Assembly: GCA_025963265.1 (NCBI GenBank) | Contig: JAOPUY010000571.1 | Coordinates: 1 to 5,266 of the forward strand | DNA: 5,266 bases | Origin: Frankiales bacterium | Lineage (GTDB): Bacteria > Actinomycetota > Actinomycetes > Mycobacteriales > Jatrophihabitantaceae | Direction of reading: 5' to 3' | Shown: in pieces, positions 1 to 5,266 of the stretch | Position numbering within the stretch: position 1 is the stretch's first letter | How the letters are laid out: each line of letters starts with the position of its first letter | Program-made: the position numbers and the translations under genes | Notes under the pieces: generated by a model | The model's input: the letters and a program-made list of their open reading frames with translations, nothing else | Database searches by the model: none | What the model was told of the DNA's origin: nothing

Positions 1-634
1 CGATCAGCACCGGTCGGTGGGAGTGCGCCGGCCCGGTGCCGACGCCGTCGACGAGTTGGACGACGGAGGACAGGCCGTCGGAGAGCTGATACGCGCAGCC
101 CAGCCGCACGTCGCCGACGGCCGGGGAGCACGCGGCTTCGATTCGCAGCACGCCGATAGCCGATTGCAGGCGGGTGAGGGTGAGAGTCGGCGCCTTCGGG
201 GTCAGCGGGCTCGGTGCGCCCGAACGCACCCGCCGCGGCGGGTGCCGAGGCTCTGACCCGGCCGCTGGCCGAACGAGACCGGGCTGGGCCGCGGCCGGCT
301 CGGGCTGAACGGGTGCGGGCTGTGCGGGTTCGGGTACGGGCTGAACGGGTACGGGCTGAACGCTGGCCGGCGCAGACAAGTCGAGGAGGTTGTCCACCGG
401 CGCCGGGGCGGTCGGTGGCGCTGAAGGCGCGGGGCGCACCGGAGGGACGGGGGCCACGGGAGGCACGGGGGCCACGGGAGACGCAGGGGCCACGGGCGGC
501 GCGGGCGGCGCGGGCGGCGCGGCGGGCCGCTGATGGACGTAGACGATGGAATGCGGCTTGGCGCGGTGGCGCAGAAAGGTCAGATCGGCTCGAGGCGGGG
601 CGCTAGCCGGGTTAGCCGCGTCGACCGGGCTCAC
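1..634 (-). CDS. Pro-rich protein with C-terminal degenerate TerA/TerD-like domain (3' end outside window)
   Basis: The reading frame is open from a GTG at 634-632 to the left edge (211 codons, no stop), so the C-terminus is missing. The GTG overlaps the TGA of the upstream TerD gene (GTGA). No Shine-Dalgarno is seen before it, which suggests translational coupling. Residues 1-36 are a short N-terminal segment containing LTFLRHRAKP and IVYVHQ. Residues about 37-147 are low-complexity Pro/Ala/Val with tandem repeats (APP, VAPxxP, VQPVP). From about 147 the protein resembles the TerA-like protein encoded at 3757-3065: APTLTLTR versus APTVSLTK, then DVRLGCAYQLSDG versus DLDLGCLYEFTDG, then VVQ. 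It lacks the roughly 15-residue insertion seen there. It is probably a cytosolic, diverged TerA-like member of the Ter complex. The domain assignment is inferred by comparison within the window, and the function is unknown. Confidence 0.8.
   Translation of the reverse strand, partial: MSPVDAANPASAPPRADLTFLRHRAKPHSIVYVHQRPAAPPAPPAPPVAPASPVAPVPPVAPVPPVRPAPSAPPTAPAPVDNLLDLSAPASVQPVPVQPVPEPAQPAPVQPEPAAAQPGLVRPAAGSEPRHPPRRVRSGAPSPLTPKAPTLTLTRLQSAIGVLRIEAACSPAVGDVRLGCAYQLSDGLSSVVQLVDGVGTGPAHSHRPVLI
332..361 (-). repeat. Two perfect 15-bp tandem repeats encoding VQPVP
   Basis: GTTCAGCCCGTACCC occurs twice back to back (residues 92-101). It is followed by partial copies (EPAQP, APVQP) down to about position 296. 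It belongs to the same Pro-rich linker. Confidence 0.85.
440..493 (-). repeat. Three 18-bp imperfect tandem repeats encoding VAPxxP
   Basis: Directly following the 9-bp repeats in coding direction, three units start with GTGGCCCC and encode VAPASP, VAPVPP and VAPVPP (residues 48-65). The units differ at a few bases, which fits older duplication. Confidence 0.8.
494..520 (-). repeat. Three perfect 9-bp tandem repeats encoding Ala-Pro-Pro
   Basis: GCGCCGCCC is repeated three times without change inside the Pro-rich linker of the gene at 634-1 (residues 39-47). It is in frame, so unit gain or loss would change linker length without a frameshift. Confidence 0.85.
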
Positions 635-1194
635 AACGAGACGCCGTAATCGGCGGCGATGCCAGCGATTCCCTTGGAGTACCCGTCGCCGATGACCTTG
701 AATTTCCAGCCGCCCTGATGCCGGTAGAGCTCCCCCAGCGCCAACGCGGTCTCTGAGGTCATGAAGCTCGCCAGGTTCTCCGATCGGACGAGTTCCACCC
801 CGTCCGCGGCGTTGAGCACTCGGATGTGGCAGTCGCGCAACTGGCCCAGCGTCCGGCGTTGGACGATTCCCTCGTTGAGATAGAGGACGACGACGACGCG
901 CTCGACGTTGGCCGGCACCTGCGGCAGGTCGACCTCGATCTGCTCGTTGTCCTCGCCCAGCGCGGCATCGCGTTGCACCACCGACTCCTCCGGCGACTGC
1001 AGCTGATTGAAGAAGACGAAGTACTCATCCGACAGGGCCTTGTTCGCCTGATCGCAGAGGATGGCCGCGACGACCAGGTTGTCGGTCAGGCTCTTCTCGG
1101 CGCCGGCCGAGAACTTCACCCCCAGGGTCACCGACCTCAGGGTCGGGATCTCCCGGGTCAAAGCGACGTTGGTGCCGCGCTTCAGCTCAGCCAT
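631..1194 (-). CDS. terD: TerD family protein, divergent paralogue
   Basis: This 187-residue protein has the normal length for a TerD-domain protein. It opens with MAELKRGTNVALT, the usual short N-terminal strand of the family. It keeps FVFFNQLQSP (residues 59-68), IEVDLPQVP (86-94), LGQLRDCHIRVLN (116-128) and the C-terminal block SETALALGELYRH...WKFKVIGDGYSKGIAGIAADYGV (147-185). TerD proteins are cytosolic beta-sandwich proteins that bind calcium and are linked to tellurite and stress resistance. Here the acidic/Gly segment that normally follows the FVFxNQ strand (GDN...G.G..DDE in typical members) is replaced by SPEESVVQRDAALGEDNEQ, so calcium binding may be altered. The ATG lies 14 nt after the preceding stop. 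Its ribosome site is weak (a GGGGA stretch). The stop overlaps the next gene's GTG. Confidence 0.93.
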   Translation of the reverse strand: MAELKRGTNVALTREIPTLRSVTLGVKFSAGAEKSLTDNLVVAAILCDQANKALSDEYFVFFNQLQSPEESVVQRDAALGEDNEQIEVDLPQVPANVERVVVVLYLNEGIVQRRTLGQLRDCHIRVLNAADGVELVRSENLASFMTSETALALGELYRHQGGWKFKVIGDGYSKGIAGIAADYGVSL

Positions 1195-1208
1195 CGGAGG
1201 GTCCCCAT

Positions 1209-1700
1209 CTAGAGATCCAGGTCGGAGGCGGAGAATTTGGTGCGCAAGAAATTGCCCTGCGTCAGCAGGGCGTCCACATCCTGGTCGCGCGCGGCGACCA
1301 ACACCTGGTCCGCTGAGCTTTGCAATGCGTCGAGCTGCTCCAGCAGCGACTGCTGGGGAGTGCGGCCCGAGGACCGGGGCGCGTCCACCAAGGCGTGGTC
1401 GACCGCCAGGTAGCCGCGCAAGGTGGTCGGCAGGTAGTCCTCCAGGCTGGCCCGGACCGAGACCACGGCGTAGACGTCCAGCGGACGGACCTCGGAGGTG
1501 TCGACGACCTCGCGCAGCGTGTCGGTCACCCGCCGAGCGTTGACGACGGCTTTGCCGGGCAGTCGGCCCGAGCTCTGATTGATGAAGCGGTTGAGCGCGA
1601 AGATCGATCGGTAGAGCTCGACTGGGCTGTCGGGATTCGGAGTCGCGGCGGCGGGCGCGGGCGGATGCGGCGCGTCCTGACCTCGCCTAAACCACGTCAC
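1209..1700 (-). CDS. Small conserved-type protein next to telA, possibly XpaC-like
   Basis: A 163-residue soluble protein starting at GTG (1700), with an excellent AAGGAGG four bases upstream and 17 nt after the telA stop. Residues 1-27 are MTWFRRGQ followed by a Pro/Ala/Asn tail. Residues about 27-160 look helical. Features there include DVYAVVSVRASLEDYLPTTL at 75-94, a Leu/Gln-rich helix QQSLLEQLDALQSSADQVL at 116-134, and DALLTQGNFLRTKF at 143-156. The order of a YLPTTL motif, a long helix, an AxxxDxxxL segment and a final FL..KF resembles the C-terminal half of XpaC ('5-bromo-4-chloroindolyl phosphate hydrolysis') proteins. In Bacillus subtilis xpaC sits beside the telA homologue yaaN. 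That family link is inference. No catalytic residues, signal peptide or membrane segment are visible. A role as a TelA partner is plausible from position alone. Confidence 0.85.
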   Translation of the reverse strand: MTWFRRGQDAPHPPAPAAATPNPDSPVELYRSIFALNRFINQSSGRLPGKAVVNARRVTDTLREVVDTSEVRPLDVYAVVSVRASLEDYLPTTLRGYLAVDHALVDAPRSSGRTPQQSLLEQLDALQSSADQVLVAARDQDVDALLTQGNFLRTKFSASDLDL

Positions 1701-1704
1701 GTTC

Positions 1705-1711
1705 CCTCCTT
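1705..1711 (-). promoter_or_regulatory. Strong Shine-Dalgarno that decides the GTG start of the XpaC-like gene
   Basis: AAGGAGG on the minus strand, four bases (GAAC) before the GTG at 1700. Its context, TCAAGGAGG followed by GAAC, is nearly the same as the site before the TerA-like gene (TCAAGGAGG then AACC). Confidence 0.85.
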
Positions 1712-1717
1712 GAGCTC

Positions 1718-2947
1718 TCAGCCAGACAGCTCGGCACGGCGGGTCCGCTCGAGGTAGGGCTTGGCCCGCTCGATCTGACCCTCCAACGCGGTCACCGTCT
1801 GCGCCATCGAGTCGACGGCCTGCGCGCGGAAGGTGTCGACCGCGTCCATGGTCGCGAACACGTTGTCAAAGGCCGCCTGCAGCTTGGCCACGTCGACCGT
1901 GGCCGAGGCGGCCTGCTGGTTGATCGCCGTGCCCTGCAGCTTCAGCTGCTCGGAGGTGGACTCGATCAGATTGGACGTGACCGTGTTCAGCGCGTTGATC
2001 TGATCCAGCACCAGCCGCTGCCGAGACAACGCCTGGGAGACGATGACGGCGATCCGCAGCGCGGCGATGGTGGTGGTCTGCGCGCGGTCGACACCCTTGA
2101 TCAGATCCAGATTGTTCTTGCGGATCAGGTCAAGGGCCATGTAGCCCTGCACGTTGACCGCCATCTGGGTCAGCAGGTCCTGGCGCCGCTGGCGGATCGG
2201 GAACAGCGCGTCCGAGCGCATGATGTTCGCGTCCTCGGTGCTGCCGGCGGCCTCGAGTTCGGCCACCTTCTGCTCGACGGCCCCGTCCAGGGCGCCAGCG
2301 AGCTCGTTGTACTCGCTGATCTTGCCCATGGTCGTCCACATGGTGGCCTTCTCGGTCTCGATCGCCGCGTTGTCCTTGCGCAACTCGTCTTGACCGGAGG
2401 CCAACGCCTTGATGATGTCGTCGAGCTGGGTCTGCGCCGTGCGGTACTTGTCGAAGTACCGGTCGACCTTGTCGCCGCCCGGCAGCCACTTCAGCGCCTT
2501 CTTGACCCCGGTCAGGTCGGCTCGGTTCGGGTCGAGGTCGACGACGGTGCGGCGCAAGTCAACGAGGGTGTTCGAGACCCGGGTCTGCGCGTCGGCGCCG
2601 ACCTTGTCCTTGCTCTTGCCCATCGCCGCCGCCGGCCGGTCCAGCATGCGATTGGACATCGCAGCCGCCGCGCGCATGTCGGTGTCGCCCATGGTCGTGA
2701 TCTGGGAGACCTTCTGCGCGAACTCCGGCGAGCGCATGTCAAGCGCGACGAGGCCGTTGACGAACTGGTCGGCTTTGGCCCGCAGCTCGGCCTGCTTGCC
2801 ATCGGGCAGCGGGATCGCGCCGGCGGCCTGCTCTTTCTCGACGAGCACCACCGGGGCCGGGGGCGCGAGCACCAGCGCGCCGGCGGTGGGCGCGGGCGGC
2901 GTGGCCGTGGTCGTGGTGGGGGTGGATCCGAGATCGAGTTCCGACAT
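1718..2947 (-). CDS. telA: TelA family toxic anion resistance protein
   Basis: A 409-residue, mostly helical, cytosolic protein of typical TelA length (about 350-410). A Thr/Pro/Ala-rich tail (residues 8-35) precedes the family domain, which runs from about 50 to 400. Recognisable blocks are WLPGGDKVDRYFDKY (154-168), an acidic/Gln coiled-coil stretch (170-235), FPIRQRRQDLLTQM (249-262), and the family hallmark from ALSRQRLVLDQINALNTVTS (306-325) through IESTSEQLKLQG (328-339) and QAASATVDVAKLQAAF to AMAQTV-type helices near the end. TelA proteins are associated with tellurite and other stress tolerance; the mechanism is not established. I chose the ATG at 2947 because AAGGAG lies 10 nt upstream and the MSELDLG start looks natural. 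An in-frame upstream start at 3022 would add 25 Arg/Pro-rich residues of intergenic character. Confidence 0.95.
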   Translation of the reverse strand: MSELDLGSTPTTTTATPPAPTAGALVLAPPAPVVLVEKEQAAGAIPLPDGKQAELRAKADQFVNGLVALDMRSPEFAQKVSQITTMGDTDMRAAAAMSNRMLDRPAAAMGKSKDKVGADAQTRVSNTLVDLRRTVVDLDPNRADLTGVKKALKWLPGGDKVDRYFDKYRTAQTQLDDIIKALASGQDELRKDNAAIETEKATMWTTMGKISEYNELAGALDGAVEQKVAELEAAGSTEDANIMRSDALFPIRQRRQDLLTQMAVNVQGYMALDLIRKNNLDLIKGVDRAQTTTIAALRIAVIVSQALSRQRLVLDQINALNTVTSNLIESTSEQLKLQGTAINQQAASATVDVAKLQAAFDNVFATMDAVDTFRAQAVDSMAQTVTALEGQIERAKPYLERTRRAELSG

Positions 2948-2957
2948 GCTGTCAATT

Positions 2958-2963
2958 CTCCTT
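2958..2963 (-). promoter_or_regulatory. Shine-Dalgarno that decides the telA start
   Basis: AAGGAG on the minus strand with a 10-nt spacer to the ATG at 2947. It supports the 409-residue telA product over a longer reading from 3022. Confidence 0.75.
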
Positions 2964-2986
2964 CGACTGAGGCGCCTGGTGTGCGG

Positions 2987-2998
2987 CGGGGGCCCCCG
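2987..2998. repeat. 12-bp perfect GC palindrome before telA
   Basis: CGGGGGCCCCCG is a perfect inverted repeat without a loop, about 40 bp upstream of the telA start. With no spacer it is a poor RNA hairpin. It could be a protein-binding site or chance in GC-rich DNA. Confidence 0.4.
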
Positions 2999-3064
2999 AC
3001 AGATGGTTAGTGGTGAAGCCAACGGGCTGTGACCGCGATCGGCTGAGCCCGAGGTTGTCCCGGC

Positions 3065-3757
3065 CTATTTTCGGCCCGCGGTCCAGTTCATACCCCAACC
3101 GTATGCGCGGTCGAGGTGGGACTGGGACCCGACGATGTAATTCACCTCGCGGCGAACAGACAACTCCGAGCCTGATTGCTCCAGCATCGCGATGCCGCAG
3201 ATCCGCGCGCCGTCGCGTGACTCATCGAGTCGGACCTCCACCTGCGGTCCCGAAGCCGGGAACAGCGTCACCACGCCGTTGGCCGCCGCCCAGTTCGGAG
3301 CGCCCTCATAGATCAGCGCGAACACCAGCACGCGCTTGATCTGGCTGGCGAAGGCCAGGTTGATGAAGAGGTTCTCCCCACCGGAGTTGGTGCCCGAGCG
3401 GTCGTCGCCGTCGAGGCGGATCACCGGCTCGGCGACGCCCCGCGGACTGGCGGTGAAGGCCCGTCCGAGGGCCTGCACGACGCCCTTGCTTCCGTCGGTG
3501 AACTCGTAAAGGCAGCCGAGGTCGAGGTCGATGGGCGGCTGCGAGCGCTTGAACAGGCCGCCGCCGCTCGAGGGCGGGCGCGCGTCCCAGTTCAGGTTGA
3601 TCCGCATCAACCCGCCGGCCGAGCCCTGCTTGGTCAGCGACACCGTTGGGGCGGCCTTGGTGAGGGTGACCTTGGACAACGAGACAGCCGGGGGCGGCTC
3701 CGCGGCCGGGGGCGGCGCCGCGGCCGGGCTTGGCCGCTTTGTGTAGTCAATGGCCAT
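3065..3757 (-). CDS. TerA-like TerD-family tellurium resistance protein
   Basis: A 230-residue soluble protein with an N-terminal Pro/Ala tail (residues 9-24), then VSLSKVTLTKAAPTVSLTK and a TerD-fold domain. Key segments are RINLNWDAR (52-60), IDLDLGCLYEFTDGSKGVVQALG (76-98), VIRLDGDDRSG (112-122), GGENLFINL (126-134), KRVLVFALIYEG.PNW (141-156), VEVRLDES (173-180) and the terminal YGWGMNW (219-225). The Asp clusters DLDLG and LDGDDRSG are the likely metal-contact positions, as in calcium-binding TerD relatives. The start ATG has a strong AAGGAGG five bases upstream and lies 15 nt after the stop of the DUF475 gene, so the two are probably translated together. The protein is shorter than enterobacterial TerA (about 385 residues) and corresponds to the single-domain actinobacterial version. 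It was probably ancestral to, or duplicated as, the domain in the gene at 634-1. Confidence 0.92.
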   Translation of the reverse strand: MAIDYTKRPSPAAAPPPAAEPPPAVSLSKVTLTKAAPTVSLTKQGSAGGLMRINLNWDARPPSSGGGLFKRSQPPIDLDLGCLYEFTDGSKGVVQALGRAFTASPRGVAEPVIRLDGDDRSGTNSGGENLFINLAFASQIKRVLVFALIYEGAPNWAAANGVVTLFPASGPQVEVRLDESRDGARICGIAMLEQSGSELSVRREVNYIVGSQSHLDRAYGWGMNWTAGRK

Positions 3758-3762
3758 TGGTT

Positions 3763-3769
3763 CCTCCTT
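3763..3769 (-). promoter_or_regulatory. Strong Shine-Dalgarno for the TerA-like gene
   Basis: AAGGAGG read on the minus strand, five bases (AACCA) before the ATG at 3757. It lies between the stop of the DUF475 gene and this start, and it confirms the start choice. Confidence 0.85.
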
Positions 3770-3772
3770 GAA

Positions 3773-4945
3773 CTAACGCCTGCTGGGCTGCGGATTCGCG
3801 GCCCAGTCGGTCACATCGTCAACGGGCGGGGGGTCATCGGAGCGCTCCCTCCGGTTGGCGGCGATCGAGGACGCCAACGCGGCGCCGATGAAGGCGACCC
3901 CGATCAGGCCGGTGACCACCTCCGGCACGTCGTACTCGATCGTGATCAACAGCAGCACCGCCAAGGCGCCGATCGCCCAGTGCGCCCCGTGCTCGAGGTA
4001 GCGGTACTCGTTGAGGGTGCCCTTGCGGACCAGATAGACGGTGAGCGAGCGGATGTACATCGCGCCGATGCCGAGTCCGATCACGATGATGATCGGGTCC
4101 GAGGTGATGGCGAACGCGCCGATCACCCCGTCGAAGCTAAACGTCGCGTCGAGGACCTCGAGGAACAGAAAGGTCGCGAAGGCGGCGCGACCGGCCAAGC
4201 CGATGGTCGCCAAGGCGCTACGAGCGCCCGGCCCGGCTGCGGTCGGGCGGGCCGAGTCAAGCGGGGCGGCCTCGGACTCCGCGTCCTCTTCCTCCCCCTC
4301 CTGCTCCGCCTCGAACAAGCCGCCGATGCCGTTGACCACGAGGTAGACGACCAGTCCGAAGATGCCGGCCACCAGCACGCTCGAGGTCTTGTCGGCCGGC
4401 GCGATGAAGTTGGCCGCGATCACCAGCACGATGCCGGAGACGACCACCGAGACCTGATCGAGCCGTCCGATCTTGGCCAACGGCTTCTCCAGCCAGGACA
4501 ACCAGGTGATCTCCCGGTCGGAGAAGATGAAATCCAGGAACAGCGTCAGCAAGAAAATGCCACCGAACGCGGCGATCGCCGGGTGGGCGTTGTGCAGCAG
4601 GTTGGCGTACGTGCCCGGGGTGTCGACGCTGCCGCCGTTCATCGCGAGGTGGTAGGCCTTGGCCGGGGTGATGTGGGCGGTCAGGCAGACGATCACGACC
4701 GGGAAGAGCAGCCGCATCCCGAAGACGGCGATCAGCACGCCGACGGTGAGGAACATCCGTTGCCAGAAGGCATTCAGCCGCTCTAGGTACTTGGCGTTGA
4801 CGACCGCGTTGTCAAAGGAGACCGAGATTTCCAGCACCGCCAGGATCGCGGCGATGCCGAAGCCGGTGGGGCCGCCGTACACGTAGGCGAGGACCAGACC
4901 GACGATGGTCACGCCGAAGGCGCCGCCGAACGTTTTCAGCAACAT
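3773..4945 (-). CDS. DUF475 / TerC-superfamily integral membrane protein
   Basis: A 390-residue multi-pass membrane protein with about nine or ten hydrophobic segments, near residues 7-22, 29-50, 64-90, 123-142, 165-182, 186-206, 255-280, 284-305, 320-337 and 342-363. Two internally related acidic membrane motifs mark the family: LEISVSFDNAVVNAK (38-52) and LEVLDATFSFDGVIGAF (262-278). They put E39, D45, N46 and E263, D266, D272 in the membrane core, as in TerC/LysE-superfamily metal transporters. FLDFIFSDREITWLSWLEKPL (136-156) is also typical of DUF475. The two halves are joined by an acidic linker (EAEQEGEEEDAESE, about 212-225). TerC-family proteins have been linked to manganese export and metalation of secreted enzymes; the substrate here is not shown. 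GAGGA lies five bases before the ATG, and the upstream TerD gene ends 37 nt away. Confidence 0.94.
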   Translation of the reverse strand: MLLKTFGGAFGVTIVGLVLAYVYGGPTGFGIAAILAVLEISVSFDNAVVNAKYLERLNAFWQRMFLTVGVLIAVFGMRLLFPVVIVCLTAHITPAKAYHLAMNGGSVDTPGTYANLLHNAHPAIAAFGGIFLLTLFLDFIFSDREITWLSWLEKPLAKIGRLDQVSVVVSGIVLVIAANFIAPADKTSSVLVAGIFGLVVYLVVNGIGGLFEAEQEGEEEDAESEAAPLDSARPTAAGPGARSALATIGLAGRAAFATFLFLEVLDATFSFDGVIGAFAITSDPIIIVIGLGIGAMYIRSLTVYLVRKGTLNEYRYLEHGAHWAIGALAVLLLITIEYDVPEVVTGLIGVAFIGAALASSIAANRRERSDDPPPVDDVTDWAANPQPSRR

Positions 4946-4950
4946 CGGGG

Positions 4951-4955
4951 TCCTC
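4951..4955 (-). promoter_or_regulatory. Shine-Dalgarno for the DUF475 membrane protein gene
   Basis: GAGGA on the minus strand, five bases (CCCCG) before the ATG at 4945. This is a moderate site in the 37-nt gap after the terD stop. Confidence 0.65.
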
Positions 4956-4982
4956 GAGACTGGTTGGTGGTTCCAAGGGTCA

Positions 4983-5266
4983 TCAACCGACGTTGACTCC
5001 GTAGTCGCGGGCGATGCCGGCCAGGCCCGAGGCGTATCCCTGGCCGACCGCGCGGAATTTCCACTCGGCGTTGTGCCGGTAGAGCTCGCCGAAGATCATC
5101 GCGGTCTCACTTGAGGCGTCCTCGGTCAGGTCGTAGCGGGTCAGCTCGGCGCCGCCGTCGGAGTTCACGACGCGGATGAAGGCGTTGCGCACCTGGCCGA
5201 AGGACTGGCCTCGGGCTTGCGCCTCGTAAATCGAGACCGGGAAGACGATCCGATCGCACTCGGGCG
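4983..5266 (-). CDS. terD: TerD family protein, C-terminal part (start outside window)
   Basis: The frame enters from the right edge and gives 93 residues before a TGA, which is the C-terminal half of a roughly 190-residue TerD protein. The sequence is very typical of the family: [34 protein letters not shown] strands, then [49 protein letters not shown] and a final NVG. A GTG at 5192 is internal and is not the start, because family similarity continues upstream of it. The N-terminal acidic calcium-site region lies outside the window and cannot be judged. This copy is closer to classical TerD than the paralogue at 1194-631. It is encoded first among the visible genes, 37 nt before the DUF475 membrane protein. 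Confidence 0.95.
   Translation of the reverse strand, partial: PECDRIVFPVSIYEAQARGQSFGQVRNAFIRVVNSDGGAELTRYDLTEDASSETAMIFGELYRHNAEWKFRAVGQGYASGLAGIARDYGVNVG

Larger units (their letters stand above)
2948..3064 (-). other. 117-nt intergenic region upstream of telA
   Basis: This is the only gap longer than 40 nt in the operon. It holds the telA ribosome site and a 12-bp GC palindrome. I see no convincing -35/-10 pair and no stem-loop followed by a T-run, so neither an internal promoter nor a terminator can be claimed. Confidence 0.5.

Noticed and set aside
296..520. Possible CRISPR or regulatory repeat array
   Set aside because: Units are 9, 15 and 18 bp without spacers, in frame, and encode a Pro-rich linker.
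17..606. Two plus-strand open frames at the left end
   Set aside because: The minus-strand frame here overlaps terD by GTGA and contains a TerA-like domain. The plus frames give Arg/Ala-rich shadow products of its Pro-rich repeats.
826..1757. Plus-strand open frames opposite terD and the XpaC-like gene
   Set aside because: They are antisense to better-supported genes and have no ribosome sites or recognisable domains.
2948..3022. Upstream start for telA adding 25 residues
   Set aside because: The added residues are Arg/Pro-rich without family character, and AAGGAG sits correctly for the ATG at 2947.
2390..3032. Two overlapping plus-strand open frames of about 206 codons
   Set aside because: Both are antisense to telA, which has clear family motifs. 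Neither product resembles a known protein.
3055..3080. GGCC...GGCC inverted repeat at the end of the TerA-like gene as a terminator
   Set aside because: The stem is only 4 bp, overlaps the stop codon and has no following T-run. Downstream genes continue on the same strand.
3980..4786. 268-codon plus-strand open frame
   Set aside because: It lies wholly antisense to the DUF475 gene. Its product is Arg/Asp/Glu-rich low complexity, typical of an antisense frame in high-GC DNA.

Overview
The window is a compact segment of a tellurium-resistance-type (Ter) stress operon from a high-GC Gram-positive bacterium. GC-rich third codon positions, Ala/Pro/Arg-rich proteins, GTG starts and AAGGAGG-type ribosome binding sites point to an actinomycete (Streptomyces, Mycobacterium or a relative). 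The genus cannot be fixed from this window. No mobile element, RNA gene or CRISPR array is visible.

All seven recognisable genes lie on the minus strand, so transcription runs from the right edge to the left. In that order they are: a TerD protein (5266-4983, start outside the window); a DUF475/TerC-type multi-pass membrane protein (4945-3773); a TerA-like TerD-family protein (3757-3065); a TelA 'toxic anion resistance' protein (2947-1718); a small protein that looks like an XpaC-type TelA partner (1700-1209); a second, divergent TerD protein (1194-631); and a Pro-rich protein with a degenerate TerA-like domain that leaves the window at the left edge (634-1). Gaps are 37, 15, 117, 17 and 14 nt, then a 4-nt overlap. 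This fits one operon, with a single larger gap before telA.

Functionally this is the usual Ter set. Cytosolic TerD-fold proteins, known in the family as calcium binders, are encoded beside one TerC-superfamily membrane protein (the only membrane protein here) and the coiled-coil TelA/XpaC-like pair. Such clusters are linked to tellurite, metal, envelope and phage stress. TerC-family proteins have been tied to metal-ion (Mn) handling during secretion. The exact job of this copy cannot be read from the sequence.

The least ordinary part is the left end. The second TerD lacks most of the acidic calcium-site signature. It overlaps by GTGA a gene with about 110 residues of Pro/Ala repeats followed by a shortened TerA-like domain. 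Four of the soluble proteins carry Pro/Ala-rich tails or linkers, which may be a shared assembly feature.
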